Assembly: GCA_027348305.1 (NCBI GenBank)
Contig: DAIEPS010000131.1
Coordinates: 1-5,534 of the forward strand
Source of the DNA: Anaerolineaceae bacterium
GTDB taxonomy: Bacteria; Chloroflexota; Anaerolineae; Anaerolineales; Anaerolineaceae
Reading direction: 5' to 3'
DNA: 5,534 bases
In this document: one piece after another, positions 1 to 5,534 of the stretch
How the letters are laid out: each line of letters opens with the position of its first letter
How positions within the stretch are numbered: the first letter of the stretch is position 1
Position numbers and translations under genes: made by a program
Notes under the pieces: generated by a model
What the model was told of the DNA's origin: nothing
Database searches by the model: none
The model's input: the letters and a program-made list of their open reading frames with translations, nothing else

Positions 1-315
1 CTCATTGCTGAAGGCAAACAGCCTGCCCGCTTTGTTGAGATCCTGCTGGGTGTGACCAAAGCCTCCTTGAGCACCGATTCCTTCCTGTCTGCAGCTTCCT
101 TCCAACACACCATCAAGGTGTTGGCTGGTGCAGCCATTGCCTCTACGGAAGATCCGCTGTTTGGTCTGAAAGAGAACGTGATCATCGGCAAGTTAATCCC
201 TGCTGGCACCGGTTTTGTCCATGGACGGTTTAGCGGTCCAATTGAAAAACCTGTTGTGGTCGAAGAAGTGGCAGCGGTTGAAGATGGTGGACCGAGCGAA
301 CCCTTAGCTGAGTAA
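1..315 (+). CDS. rpoC: RNA polymerase beta' subunit, C-terminal end (partial)
   Basis: This is the last 104 codons of the largest catalytic subunit of RNA polymerase; the 5' part lies outside the window and the frame is open from base 1 to TAA at 313-315. The conserved C-terminal signature of beta' is plain: GVTKASLSTDSFLSAASFQ (residues 17-35 of the fragment) and LKENVIIGKLIPAGTG (56-71), matching the well-known GITKASLATxSFISAASFQ and GLKENVIVGRLIPAGTG of bacterial RpoC. In the family this region sits near the base of the clamp, close to where omega binds. After the conserved part comes a 33-residue tail rich in Glu, Val and Pro (ending SEPLAE), a part that varies among lineages. A strong terminator follows 17 nt after the stop, so this is probably the last gene of its operon. 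Identification is firm; only the extent is unknown. Confidence 0.97.
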   Translation, partial: LIAEGKQPARFVEILLGVTKASLSTDSFLSAASFQHTIKVLAGAAIASTEDPLFGLKENVIIGKLIPAGTGFVHGRFSGPIEKPVVVEEVAAVEDGGPSEPLAE

Positions 316-332
316 CACTTTGAAAAGTTATC

Positions 333-362
333 AAGAACCCCGAGTTATCTCGGGGTTCTTTT
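333..362 (+). terminator. Rho-independent terminator after rpoC
   Basis: A perfect 12-bp inverted repeat (AAGAACCCCGAG at 333-344 and CTCGGGGTTCTT at 349-360) closes a 4-nt TTAT loop and ends in a T run (359-362). The GC-rich core of the stem and the T tract directly after it are the classic intrinsic terminator design. It lies 17 nt after the rpoC stop and 83 nt before gyrA, so it should end the rpoC operon transcript. A mirror-image A run (333-334, 336-337) is interrupted by G, so function in the reverse direction would be weaker. Confidence 0.93.
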
Positions 363-380
363 GTTAACCTCTTAAAATTA

Positions 381-410
381 CTCACAATTTAAAGCAGGGT
401 GGGGTAAACT
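381..410 (+). promoter_or_regulatory. Possible gyrA promoter
   Basis: Because the rpoC terminator lies just upstream, gyrA needs its own start of transcription within 363-445. The best sigma-70-like pair I can find is CTCACA (381-386, 4 of 6 to TTGACA) and TAAACT (405-410, 4 of 6 to TATAAT) with an 18-nt spacer. This would put the start near 417 and give a leader of about 30 nt. Both boxes are imperfect, so the exact position is a guess; the need for a promoter here is the stronger argument. Confidence 0.35.
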
Positions 411-435
411 TAAGCTGAAATTCAATACCATGAAC

Positions 436-439
436 GGAG
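436..439 (+). promoter_or_regulatory. Ribosome binding site of gyrA
   Basis: GGAG lies 6 nt before the ATG at 446. This spacing supports the ATG that yields the canonical GyrA N-terminus. Confidence 0.75.
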
Positions 440-445
440 TCATTT

Positions 446-2920
446 ATGGAATTAGGACTGGTTAGAAAAGTCGATATCGATCATGAGATGCAGCAGTCTT
501 ATCTTGATTACGCCATGAGCGTGATCGTTGCACGTGCACTACCTGACGCAAGGGATGGTCTCAAACCCGTGCAGCGCAGGCTGCTTTATGCCATGTACGA
601 TATGGGCATTCGACCAGATTCCGCATACAAAAAATCTGCCAGGATCGTTGGTGAAGTGCTTGGCAAGTATCATCCACATGGAGACCAGGCAGTGTATGAA
701 TCCATGGCGCGTCTGGCCCAGGATTTTTCAATGCGCTACGAACTTGTGGATGGACAGGGTAACTTTGGCAGCGTGGATGGGGATCCCCCGGCCGCCATGC
801 GTTATACCGAAGCAAGGATCACACCGTTTGCGCTGGAATTATTAAGCCAGCTTGACCGCAACACGGTTGATTTCGACCGGAATTTTGATGACACCTTAAG
901 CGAACCCAGTGTACTGCCCTCCGCCATACCTAATATGTTGGTTAACGGCGCCACGGGCATTGCAGTGGGCATGGCGACCAGCATTCCGCCGCACAACCTG
1001 GTTGAGACTGTGGATGCGCTCGTTTATATGCTGGAGCACTGGCAGAAACTGGACGACATCACTGTTGGCGACTTGATGAAGTACATCAAGGGACCTGATT
1101 TTCCGACCGGTGGAATCATCTTGCAGGAACACGAACAAAACGAACTTCAGGCCACCTACGCCACCGGCAAGGGCAGGATCACACTGCGCGGCCGTCTGAA
1201 CCTGGAAGAGATGGCACGCGGCAAGAGCCGCATTATCATCACTGAGCTTCCTTACATGACCAATAAATCCAGCCTGATCGAGCGGATCGCTGAACTCGCG
1301 CGCGAGGGAAGTCTCGAAGGAGTTTCTGATCTCAGAGACGAATCTGACCGGCACGGCATGCGCATCGTGATCGAGTTGAATAAAGCAGCCGATGCCGACA
1401 AGACTCTGCGTGCGTTATACAAACGCACCCCATTGCAGATCACCTATAGCATCAATTTGCTGGCGCTGGTCAATAGTGAACCCAAGCTGCTTTCGCTCAA
1501 ACAGGCATTGAAAGTGTTTGTCGAACACCGCCTCGAGATCGTCAGAAGAAGAAGTGAATTTGATCTGAAGAAAGCGGAAGAACGCATTCACATCCTCGAA
1601 GGACTGCGGATTGCCATCAAATTCCTGGACGAAGTCATCGCATTGATCCGCGCAGCCGCGGATACGGACCAGGCCAGGGAAAAATTAATGAAGCGATTCA
1701 AGCTGAGTCAAGTGCAGGCTCAAGCCATCCTGGACATGCCATTGAAAAGGCTGGCATCTCTGGAGAGAAAAAAGATCGAACAGGAATACAAAGACCTGCT
1801 CGAACTGGTCAAAGAACTGCAGTTGTTGTTGAAATCAGAGGCCAAACGGCGGCAGGCTATCATAGGTGAGCTCACCGAGATCAAAACCAAATACGGCGAT
1901 ACCCGCAAGACACAAATTGTGATGCTCAAACAGGGCAAAGTTGCCGCTGATCTGCTGACAGTCAAAGAAGTGACCCCCGTGGAAAACGTGTGGGTGGCCA
2001 TTTCAAAAGAGGGTAAGATCGCGAAAACCGCGGAAAAAAATCCACCCAGGATGGGTGGACGTGAAGCCCCCATTCTGCTACTTAAAACAGATTCACACCA
2101 GAACCTTTACCTGGTTTCAAAGTCAGGCAAGTGCGCGTGCCTGGCTGTGCAATCATTGCCACTCGTTGAAGATTTTGAAAGTGCAAGTGATATCCATCGG
2201 GTTAGTTCTTTAAAGGACGGCGACGCACCGGTGGCGCTGTTCTGCCTTAATCATGATCAAAAGCATTCTGAGACCTTGTGTGTGACCACACTGACAAGGT
2301 TGGGGATGATCAAGAAATCCCTGGTTTCTGAACTGCCTGGTCCTTCTTCGGATTCATTTGTTTTATGCAAGGTGAATGACGGAGATGAACTGGGTTGGGC
2401 GACGTTGAATGAAAACGAGACCCAATATCTGATCCTGACGAGTCAGGGCATGTCAATCCGTTTTGAGGGGAATGAGGTCCGTGCGATGGGACTTGTCGCC
2501 GCGGGGGTGAACGCCCTCAAGCTGGCAGAGAGCGACCAGGTTGCCGGAATGGTGGAGATCACCAGGGGATTGGAAATATTTGCAGTTTCTTCCGATGGCA
2601 GGGGCTGGCGTATGGAAGAGAAAGAATTCCCCGTCCAGGGACGTTATGGGCAGGGGGTGAACACCTGCAAGGTAAAAATCGGAGCCGAGATGATCGGTTT
2701 AACCGTTGGCAAGAAGAACACCCAAATTGCACTGCATATGAGAAAAGCAGCAGCAAAAATTATCCGGCTGGATGAAATTCCAACCGGAAAAAGAGCGACC
2801 AGCGGCAAGGCTGTTGTGGAGTTGAAGCCGGGCGATGAAGTTCAAAACATCGTGGCGATTCTGGATAACGTGGCCCTGCCTGTTGGAACAGGCAAGCTGG
2901 TGCAGCAAAGCCTGCTATGA
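446..2920 (+). CDS. gyrA: DNA gyrase subunit A
   Basis: This is the DNA-cutting subunit of the type IIA topoisomerase gyrase, which works with GyrB in the cytoplasm to introduce negative supercoils. The 824-residue length fits non-proteobacterial GyrA. Visible in order: the N-terminal arm (MSVIVARALPDARDGLKPVQRR, residues 24-45); the winged-helix region with KYHPHGDQAVYE (74-85); the catalytic tyrosine Tyr120 in AMRYTEAR with Arg119 before it; the tower and GATGIAVGMATSIPPHNL; a long charged coiled-coil section (about 362-475); and a C-terminal beta-pinwheel domain (about 500-805). The GyrA box appears as QGRYGQG (731-737), degenerate against the canonical QRRGGKG. Position 81, equivalent to E. 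coli Ser83, is Gln, and position 85 (E. coli Asp87) is Glu. A ParC-type paralogue is the alternative; the pinwheel with a recognisable box favours GyrA. The 3' end overlaps the convergent gene by 6 bp. The start is supported by GGAG at 436-439. Confidence 0.95.
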   Translation: MELGLVRKVDIDHEMQQSYLDYAMSVIVARALPDARDGLKPVQRRLLYAMYDMGIRPDSAYKKSARIVGEVLGKYHPHGDQAVYESMARLAQDFSMRYELVDGQGNFGSVDGDPPAAMRYTEARITPFALELLSQLDRNTVDFDRNFDDTLSEPSVLPSAIPNMLVNGATGIAVGMATSIPPHNLVETVDALVYMLEHWQKLDDITVGDLMKYIKGPDFPTGGIILQEHEQNELQATYATGKGRITLRGRLNLEEMARGKSRIIITELPYMTNKSSLIERIAELAREGSLEGVSDLRDESDRHGMRIVIELNKAADADKTLRALYKRTPLQITYSINLLALVNSEPKLLSLKQALKVFVEHRLEIVRRRSEFDLKKAEERIHILEGLRIAIKFLDEVIALIRAAADTDQAREKLMKRFKLSQVQAQAILDMPLKRLASLERKKIEQEYKDLLELVKELQLLLKSEAKRRQAIIGELTEIKTKYGDTRKTQIVMLKQGKVAADLLTVKEVTPVENVWVAISKEGKIAKTAEKNPPRMGGREAPILLLKTDSHQNLYLVSKSGKCACLAVQSLPLVEDFESASDIHRVSSLKDGDAPVALFCLNHDQKHSETLCVTTLTRLGMIKKSLVSELPGPSSDSFVLCKVNDGDELGWATLNENETQYLILTSQGMSIRFEGNEVRAMGLVAAGVNALKLAESDQVAGMVEITRGLEIFAVSSDGRGWRMEEKEFPVQGRYGQGVNTCKVKIGAEMIGLTVGKKNTQIALHMRKAAAKIIRLDEIPTGKRATSGKAVVELKPGDEVQNIVAILDNVALPVGTGKLVQQSLL

Positions 2921-4024
2921 AATAGTGAAATGCGTATAGTGATAGGCTATCTTGCCATCTTTAATGCCGATGGTATCACTGCCATCATACACATGACCCC
3001 GGCTTGAATCACAAGTCCAGGTGAAATGACGTGTTTCGCCATTATTGGTCTGGCTGGTGACCCTGAAGATGCCTGCATTCAGGTAATTAGCAAGCAGTTG
3101 CCCATAAAAGACGCGAATATTCTCTTTGCCCTGGATCGTCTTTTCAGATGAGACGTGAACGGCGTCATCTGTATAGAGATCCAGCACTTTGTCATACGTC
3201 ACGGTATTAAGCATATCCATGAATTTGTCGAGGATATCCGTACTGGGGGGAAGGGGCTGGCTGGGAGCAGGCCAGGAGTAATTGGCCACCTGGTTCCATA
3301 TATCGGGAAGCACTGTTCGTGAATCATCCCAAGAATACATGTTGGCACCGGTGCAGCCCAGTGATTTGGCGCAATCCAAAAAATCTTTGACCTCACCGGG
3401 GGTTGGCTGCCAGCCTGATTCGCGGAATGCAGGTCCGGTGGGGATCATCGGTTTTGATGAATTAATAGCCATGAATTCCTTATAAGATTTGGTAAGATCG
3501 TAGACGGGATTATGCGCTTGCATCCAGTAAACCTGGGGCATGCTGTAATCGCAGTACTGCATGAATGCCGCATACGGGAAATTGCCATGATATGATGGCC
3601 AACGAAAGGTACTGAGAGCAATGGGGGTGTTGGGAAGTCCGCTGCGTACTTGGGTCATAAACGAACGCGCCACTGCATCCCGGCCTGCGAGTGTATATTC
3701 TGTTTCGGCATCCACCACGTAACCATCAAGGTTGTATTTTCTGCATTGAGAAACGGCAATGGTGGCTTCACCACCAGGGTTATAACCGTAGACATAATGC
3801 CAGCCCCATACCAAAATGCCTTTGGCGCGAAGCGCATCCACAACGGGGGGGATCAGGTCTGCGCCGGTAGTTTTGTTAACATTGTAGGCGTAGGAACTGT
3901 CGGCAATCTTAATGATGACATGTGAAAAACCGCAATCCTTGGCCACATTGGCGATAGACTGGGGATTTCCGCCTTCACAATTGGGGATTTTCCAAATCCA
4001 AGTACCTTTTCCTTGAAGTACCAT
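2915..4024 (-). CDS. Glycoside-hydrolase-like TIM-barrel protein with C-terminal NTF2/SnoaL-like domain
   Basis: This is a 369-residue two-domain protein of unknown function. Residues 1 to about 250 look like a glycoside-hydrolase-type TIM barrel: alternating beta-strand/helix pattern, strands SHVIIKIAD (34-42) and ILVWGWHYVYGY (70-81), the acidic DxE motif LDGYVVDAETEY (99-110; Asp105, Glu107), DYSMPQVYW (159-167), PMIPTGPAF (192-200) and a closing ANMYSWDD (227-234). The DxE at the strand-4 position recalls GH25-like and related bacterial hydrolase families, but the usual first-strand Asp of GH25 is not evident, so the family is left open. A Pro/Ser linker (252-262) leads to about 107 residues resembling NTF2/SnoaL-like small domains (DKFMDMLNTVTYDKVLDLYTDDA pattern, then a hydrophobic beta-rich end DGKIAYHYTHF). 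There is no signal peptide or membrane segment, which is odd for a sugar-cleaving enzyme. It is probably the last gene of a three-gene operon, 31 nt after the HD gene, with its own strong ribosome site. Confidence 0.8.
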   Translation of the reverse strand: MVLQGKGTWIWKIPNCEGGNPQSIANVAKDCGFSHVIIKIADSSYAYNVNKTTGADLIPPVVDALRAKGILVWGWHYVYGYNPGGEATIAVSQCRKYNLDGYVVDAETEYTLAGRDAVARSFMTQVRSGLPNTPIALSTFRWPSYHGNFPYAAFMQYCDYSMPQVYWMQAHNPVYDLTKSYKEFMAINSSKPMIPTGPAFRESGWQPTPGEVKDFLDCAKSLGCTGANMYSWDDSRTVLPDIWNQVANYSWPAPSQPLPPSTDILDKFMDMLNTVTYDKVLDLYTDDAVHVSSEKTIQGKENIRVFYGQLLANYLNAGIFRVTSQTNNGETRHFTWTCDSSRGHVYDGSDTIGIKDGKIAYHYTHFTIS

Positions 4025-4031
4025 ATCTCAT

Positions 4032-4036
4032 CCTCC
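4032..4036 (-). promoter_or_regulatory. Ribosome binding site of the TIM-barrel gene
   Basis: On the minus strand GGAGG stands 7 nt before the ATG at 4024-4022, the best Shine-Dalgarno match in the window. It fixes the start over the nearby out-of-frame ATG at 4031-4029 and suggests this gene is well translated even as the distal member of the operon. Confidence 0.8.
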
Positions 4037-4055
4037 GTTTTGAAGCATCACTTGA

Positions 4056-4631
4056 TCATTCTGCGGTTAACGACCCTTCGAGATCAAGCGTTTTCGCAAC
4101 CTCGCGCATGGCGAGAATCACATTTTGACAATGTTCCCATAAAGGAACGCCAAATTCCATTGCCCCACGTTCCATCTCTTCACGGTTGGCTCCTGCTGCG
4201 AAAGCCTTGTCTTTCCATTTCTTTTTGACAGAACTGGCTTCAAGATCAAAAAGCGATTTGGAAGGCCTTACCAATGCGACGGCAGTGATCAGCCCTGTAA
4301 TCTCATCACATGCATATAACCCTTTTTGAAGGAGTGTTACACGCGGAATATAAAGGTGATCCCCGTGACTTAGAATTGCCTGAACGATCTCTTCTTCAAC
4401 ATCCAGTTCGCGTAGCATGGGAGCACCGGCCCTGGGATGATCCTGGTAAGTCGGGTGAATCTCCCAATCAAAGTCGTGCAGGATGCCTGTTATGCCCCAA
4501 AGATCTTCGGGCTGGTTCAGTTTGCGTGCATAGAAGCGCAAGGCGGCTTCGACAGACAGCATGTGTTTGACCAACTGCGGACTTTTTACATATTGATTGA
4601 CAATGGCGAGCGCTTCTTCACGTGTTTTCAT
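4056..4631 (-). CDS. HD-superfamily hydrolase (COG2316-like)
   Basis: This 191-residue soluble protein has a complete HD metal-binding signature: His23 (VKHMLSVE), the His52-Asp53 pair (GILHDFDWE), further His at 65, 89 and 92 (DHPRAG, SHGDH) and Asp109 (YACDEITGL). HD proteins are metal-dependent phosphohydrolases, commonly acting on nucleotides or other phosphate esters. The later conserved block ALVRPSKSL (119-127) followed by SVKKKWKDKAFAAGANRE (134-151) is what I recall of the uncharacterised HD group COG2316, whose substrate is not known to me. Length and ends fit that group, so the gene looks intact. It starts 5 nt after the stop of the SanA-like gene, with only a weak ribosome site (an AGAG-like run), so translational coupling to the upstream gene is likely. 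No regulatory or cyclic-dinucleotide partner domain is attached. Family assignment is confident; the reaction is unknown. Confidence 0.88.
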   Translation of the reverse strand: MKTREEALAIVNQYVKSPQLVKHMLSVEAALRFYARKLNQPEDLWGITGILHDFDWEIHPTYQDHPRAGAPMLRELDVEEEIVQAILSHGDHLYIPRVTLLQKGLYACDEITGLITAVALVRPSKSLFDLEASSVKKKWKDKAFAAGANREEMERGAMEFGVPLWEHCQNVILAMREVAKTLDLEGSLTAE

Positions 4632-4636
4632 GTTCT

Positions 4637-5296
4637 CTAATTCTCACTTGGAAAGATGGGTTCCGGATCGCCCAAAACGGGCAGCGGATGACTGAACCAA
4701 ACCTGCCATAATGCCACCGTTGTGGCGGGAAGTTCCCTGGTATTCCATACAAGCCTAGAATACTTGCGGTAATAGCGAAGGTCGGCAGCGACCCCCGTGG
4801 CTTTTAAACCGATGCCGTTGCAGGTGAAGAGAGCCCGTGGCAGGTGATATCGCTGGGTAATCAGAATGGCTTCTTTAACTCCAAAAATGTGGAGGGCGCG
4901 GTAGCAGGTATCGTATGTTCTGCGGCCAGCATAATCCAGCACGATGTCTTCCTGGGGAACGCCAAGTTTGATCGCGAAGGCTTGCATCGCGCCTGGTTCG
5001 TTATAATCGACAAACCGATTATCACCGCTCATCAAAAGCTTTTCGACCTTTCCTGTTTTGTATAACTGCACTGCAGCATTCACGCGATCTTGCAAGACCG
5101 GGGAAGGCGTTCCGTCTCGCTGCAGCCCTGCACCAAAGACGATCGCCACCCTGGCTGTTTTTGAAGTTTCGACGGTCTGGATCTTGCCAATAGACAGAAT
5201 TTCGGTGAGCAAACGAGGCAGCCCAAAGACAACCAGGAATGCAATGATCAGCCAGAACAACAATCGAATCAACATTTTTATACTCTTTTTTATCAT
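4637..5296 (-). CDS. SanA/YdcF-type DUF218 membrane-anchored protein
   Basis: This 219-residue protein has one N-terminal membrane helix (about residues 9-27, preceded by Lys-rich MIKKSIK, suggesting an inner-end-in anchor) followed by a DUF218 domain outside the membrane. Motifs in order are VFGAG (53-57), DRVNAAVQLYKTGKV (70-84), LMSGDN (88-93), YNEP (98-101), LDYAGRRTYDTCYRA (120-134) and TQRYHLPRAL (147-156). These follow E. coli SanA closely (LLLSGDN, YNEP, DYAGFRT, TQRFHxxRAL). SanA is linked genetically to envelope barrier function (vancomycin exclusion at high temperature); its biochemical activity is not settled. The ATG at 5296 has no clear Shine-Dalgarno site; Met8 (5275-5273) is an alternative start with AAGAG 7 nt upstream and would still keep the membrane helix. 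An in-frame stop just upstream rules out a longer protein. It is the first gene of the probable minus-strand operon. Confidence 0.88.
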   Translation of the reverse strand: MIKKSIKMLIRLLFWLIIAFLVVFGLPRLLTEILSIGKIQTVETSKTARVAIVFGAGLQRDGTPSPVLQDRVNAAVQLYKTGKVEKLLMSGDNRFVDYNEPGAMQAFAIKLGVPQEDIVLDYAGRRTYDTCYRALHIFGVKEAILITQRYHLPRALFTCNGIGLKATGVAADLRYYRKYSRLVWNTRELPATTVALWQVWFSHPLPVLGDPEPIFPSEN

Positions 5297-5328
5297 AGCA
5301 AGAATTGTACCAAATCAGTTTTCTGTAG

Positions 5329-5357
5329 ATTATAAAATGATTTATTGTTTGTGACTT
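5329..5357 (-). promoter_or_regulatory. Probable promoter of the SanA-HD-barrel operon
   Basis: On the minus strand there is a perfect TATAAT (5334-5329). The hexamer 17 nt upstream (5357-5352, AAGTCA) matches TTGACA at only 3 of 6 positions. Transcription would start near 5322 and give a leader of about 26 nt before the SanA-like ATG. The perfect -10 box in the only non-coding space upstream of three tightly packed genes makes this a reasonable assignment, though the -35 is weak, which would fit low or activator-dependent expression. Confidence 0.5.
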
Positions 5358-5374
5358 TCAATTATTTGGATATG

Positions 5375-5403
5375 GTTACATTTTTATGCGAATAGTGTAT
5401 GAT
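5375..5403 (+). promoter_or_regulatory. Candidate promoter of the right-edge gene
   Basis: GTTACA (5375-5380, 4 of 6 to TTGACA) and TATGAT (5398-5403, 5 of 6 to TATAAT) are spaced by 17 nt. A start near 5410 would leave a leader of about 68 nt before the ATG at 5479. A second -10-like TACAAT at 5428-5433 lacks a good -35. The surrounding 5297-5478 stretch is AT-rich and shows no other gene or strong hairpin. Confidence 0.4.
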
Positions 5404-5465
5404 GTTTTGGATTATTAGCCTTGGTATTACAATAATGGATTGTAGGCAACTCAAAAACGATTGAC

Positions 5466-5471
5466 AGGAAG
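5466..5471 (+). promoter_or_regulatory. Ribosome binding site of the right-edge gene
   Basis: AGGAAG precedes the ATG at 5479 by 7 nt (AGGA by 9 nt). It is the main evidence that the short open frame running off the edge is a real gene start. Confidence 0.6.
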
Positions 5472-5478
5472 ACAGCAC

Positions 5479-5534
5479 ATGGTTGATGTTAATGGATACT
5501 TTAAGTCTTTCTTAGACACCCTTCCTTTGTTACT
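5479..5534 (+). CDS. Start of an unidentified gene (partial)
   Basis: An ATG at 5479 with a good upstream AGGAAG opens a frame that runs to the window edge, giving 18 residues: MVDVNGYFKSFLDTLPLL. It is divergent from the SanA-like gene and has a candidate promoter at 5375-5403. Eighteen residues are too few to identify a family. The FLDTLP pattern occurs at the start of some PAS-type sensor domains, but that is only a thought and not an assignment. No signal peptide is evident in what is visible. Confidence 0.55.
   Translation, partial: MVDVNGYFKSFLDTLPLL

Noticed and set aside
896..1354. A 152-codon open frame on the minus strand inside gyrA
   Set aside because: It lies wholly within the conserved catalytic part of gyrA, its translation shows no recognisable family, and it has no convincing ribosome site. 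Long antisense frames are common opposite well-biased codons.
1720..2073. A 117-codon minus-strand open frame inside gyrA, Ser/Leu-rich
   Set aside because: The composition is the expected reverse-strand shadow of Lys/Glu-rich coiled-coil codons in gyrA, with no family features.
2878..2893. Inverted repeat GCCTGT-TGGA-ACAGGC as a terminator for the minus-strand operon
   Set aside because: The stem is only 6-7 bp and no T run follows on either strand. It falls in coding sequence of gyrA and is adequately explained by codons.
446..2920. Naming the topoisomerase gene parC instead of gyrA
   Set aside because: The pinwheel domain has full length and a recognisable, though degenerate, GyrA box. 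ParC normally lacks the box and has a shorter or divergent C-terminal domain. A genome-wide check for a paralogue was not possible.
3650..3925. A 91-codon plus-strand open frame opposite the barrel gene
   Set aside because: It lies fully antisense to a conserved barrel-coding stretch, with no ribosome site or recognisable motif.
5411..5436. ATTATT...AATAAT inverted repeat as an operator
   Set aside because: Only 6 A/T bases per arm with a 14-nt centre that does not continue the symmetry; expected by chance in this AT-rich gap.
5365..5440. Repeated TTTGGAT-like words (5365, 5406, and ATGGAT at 5435) as operator repeats
   Set aside because: The shared core is only 5-7 bases in AT-rich DNA with uneven spacing, so chance is a sufficient explanation.

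Overview
The window looks like ordinary chromosome from a free-living bacterium. The rpoC and gyrA protein sequences read most like Chloroflexota, probably an Anaerolineae-type lineage. This placement rests on recognising the GyrA N-terminal core from memory (…QQSYLDYAMSVIVARALPDA…, FGSVDGDPPAAMRYTEAR) and is not a computed result. Coding regions are about half GC by eye, while the intergenic stretch near the right end is clearly AT-rich. No mobile element, CRISPR array, tRNA or rRNA was seen.

Left part (+ strand): the 3' end of rpoC (RNA polymerase beta' subunit) enters from the left edge and stops at 315. A strong intrinsic terminator follows at 333-362. After a short leader with a possible promoter and a clear Shine-Dalgarno site comes a full-length gyrA (446-2920, 824 codons). 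Two core information-processing genes are thus adjacent but separated by a transcription stop.

Middle and right part (- strand): three closely packed genes run leftwards and probably form one operon, transcribed from a promoter near 5330. In order of transcription they are a SanA/YdcF-type (DUF218) membrane-anchored protein (5296-4637), a COG2316-type HD-domain hydrolase (4631-4056, 5 nt after the previous gene), and an unusual two-domain protein (4024-2915, 31 nt after the previous gene). The last joins a glycoside-hydrolase-like TIM barrel to a C-terminal NTF2/SnoaL-like domain. Its stop codon lies inside the end of gyrA, a 6-bp convergent overlap with no visible terminator. SanA relatives are linked to envelope barrier function and the barrel resembles sugar-cleaving enzymes, so an envelope or sugar-related role for the operon is possible but not shown.

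Right edge (+ strand): a divergent intergenic region (5297-5478) carries promoter-like sequences in both directions. It leads into the first 18 codons of a further gene (5479 to the edge) whose function cannot be told.

I found no clearly undescribed system. The most unusual items are the barrel-NTF2 fusion without an export signal, the altered quinolone-pocket residue and the degenerate GyrA box in GyrA, and the gyrA/operon tail-to-tail overlap.
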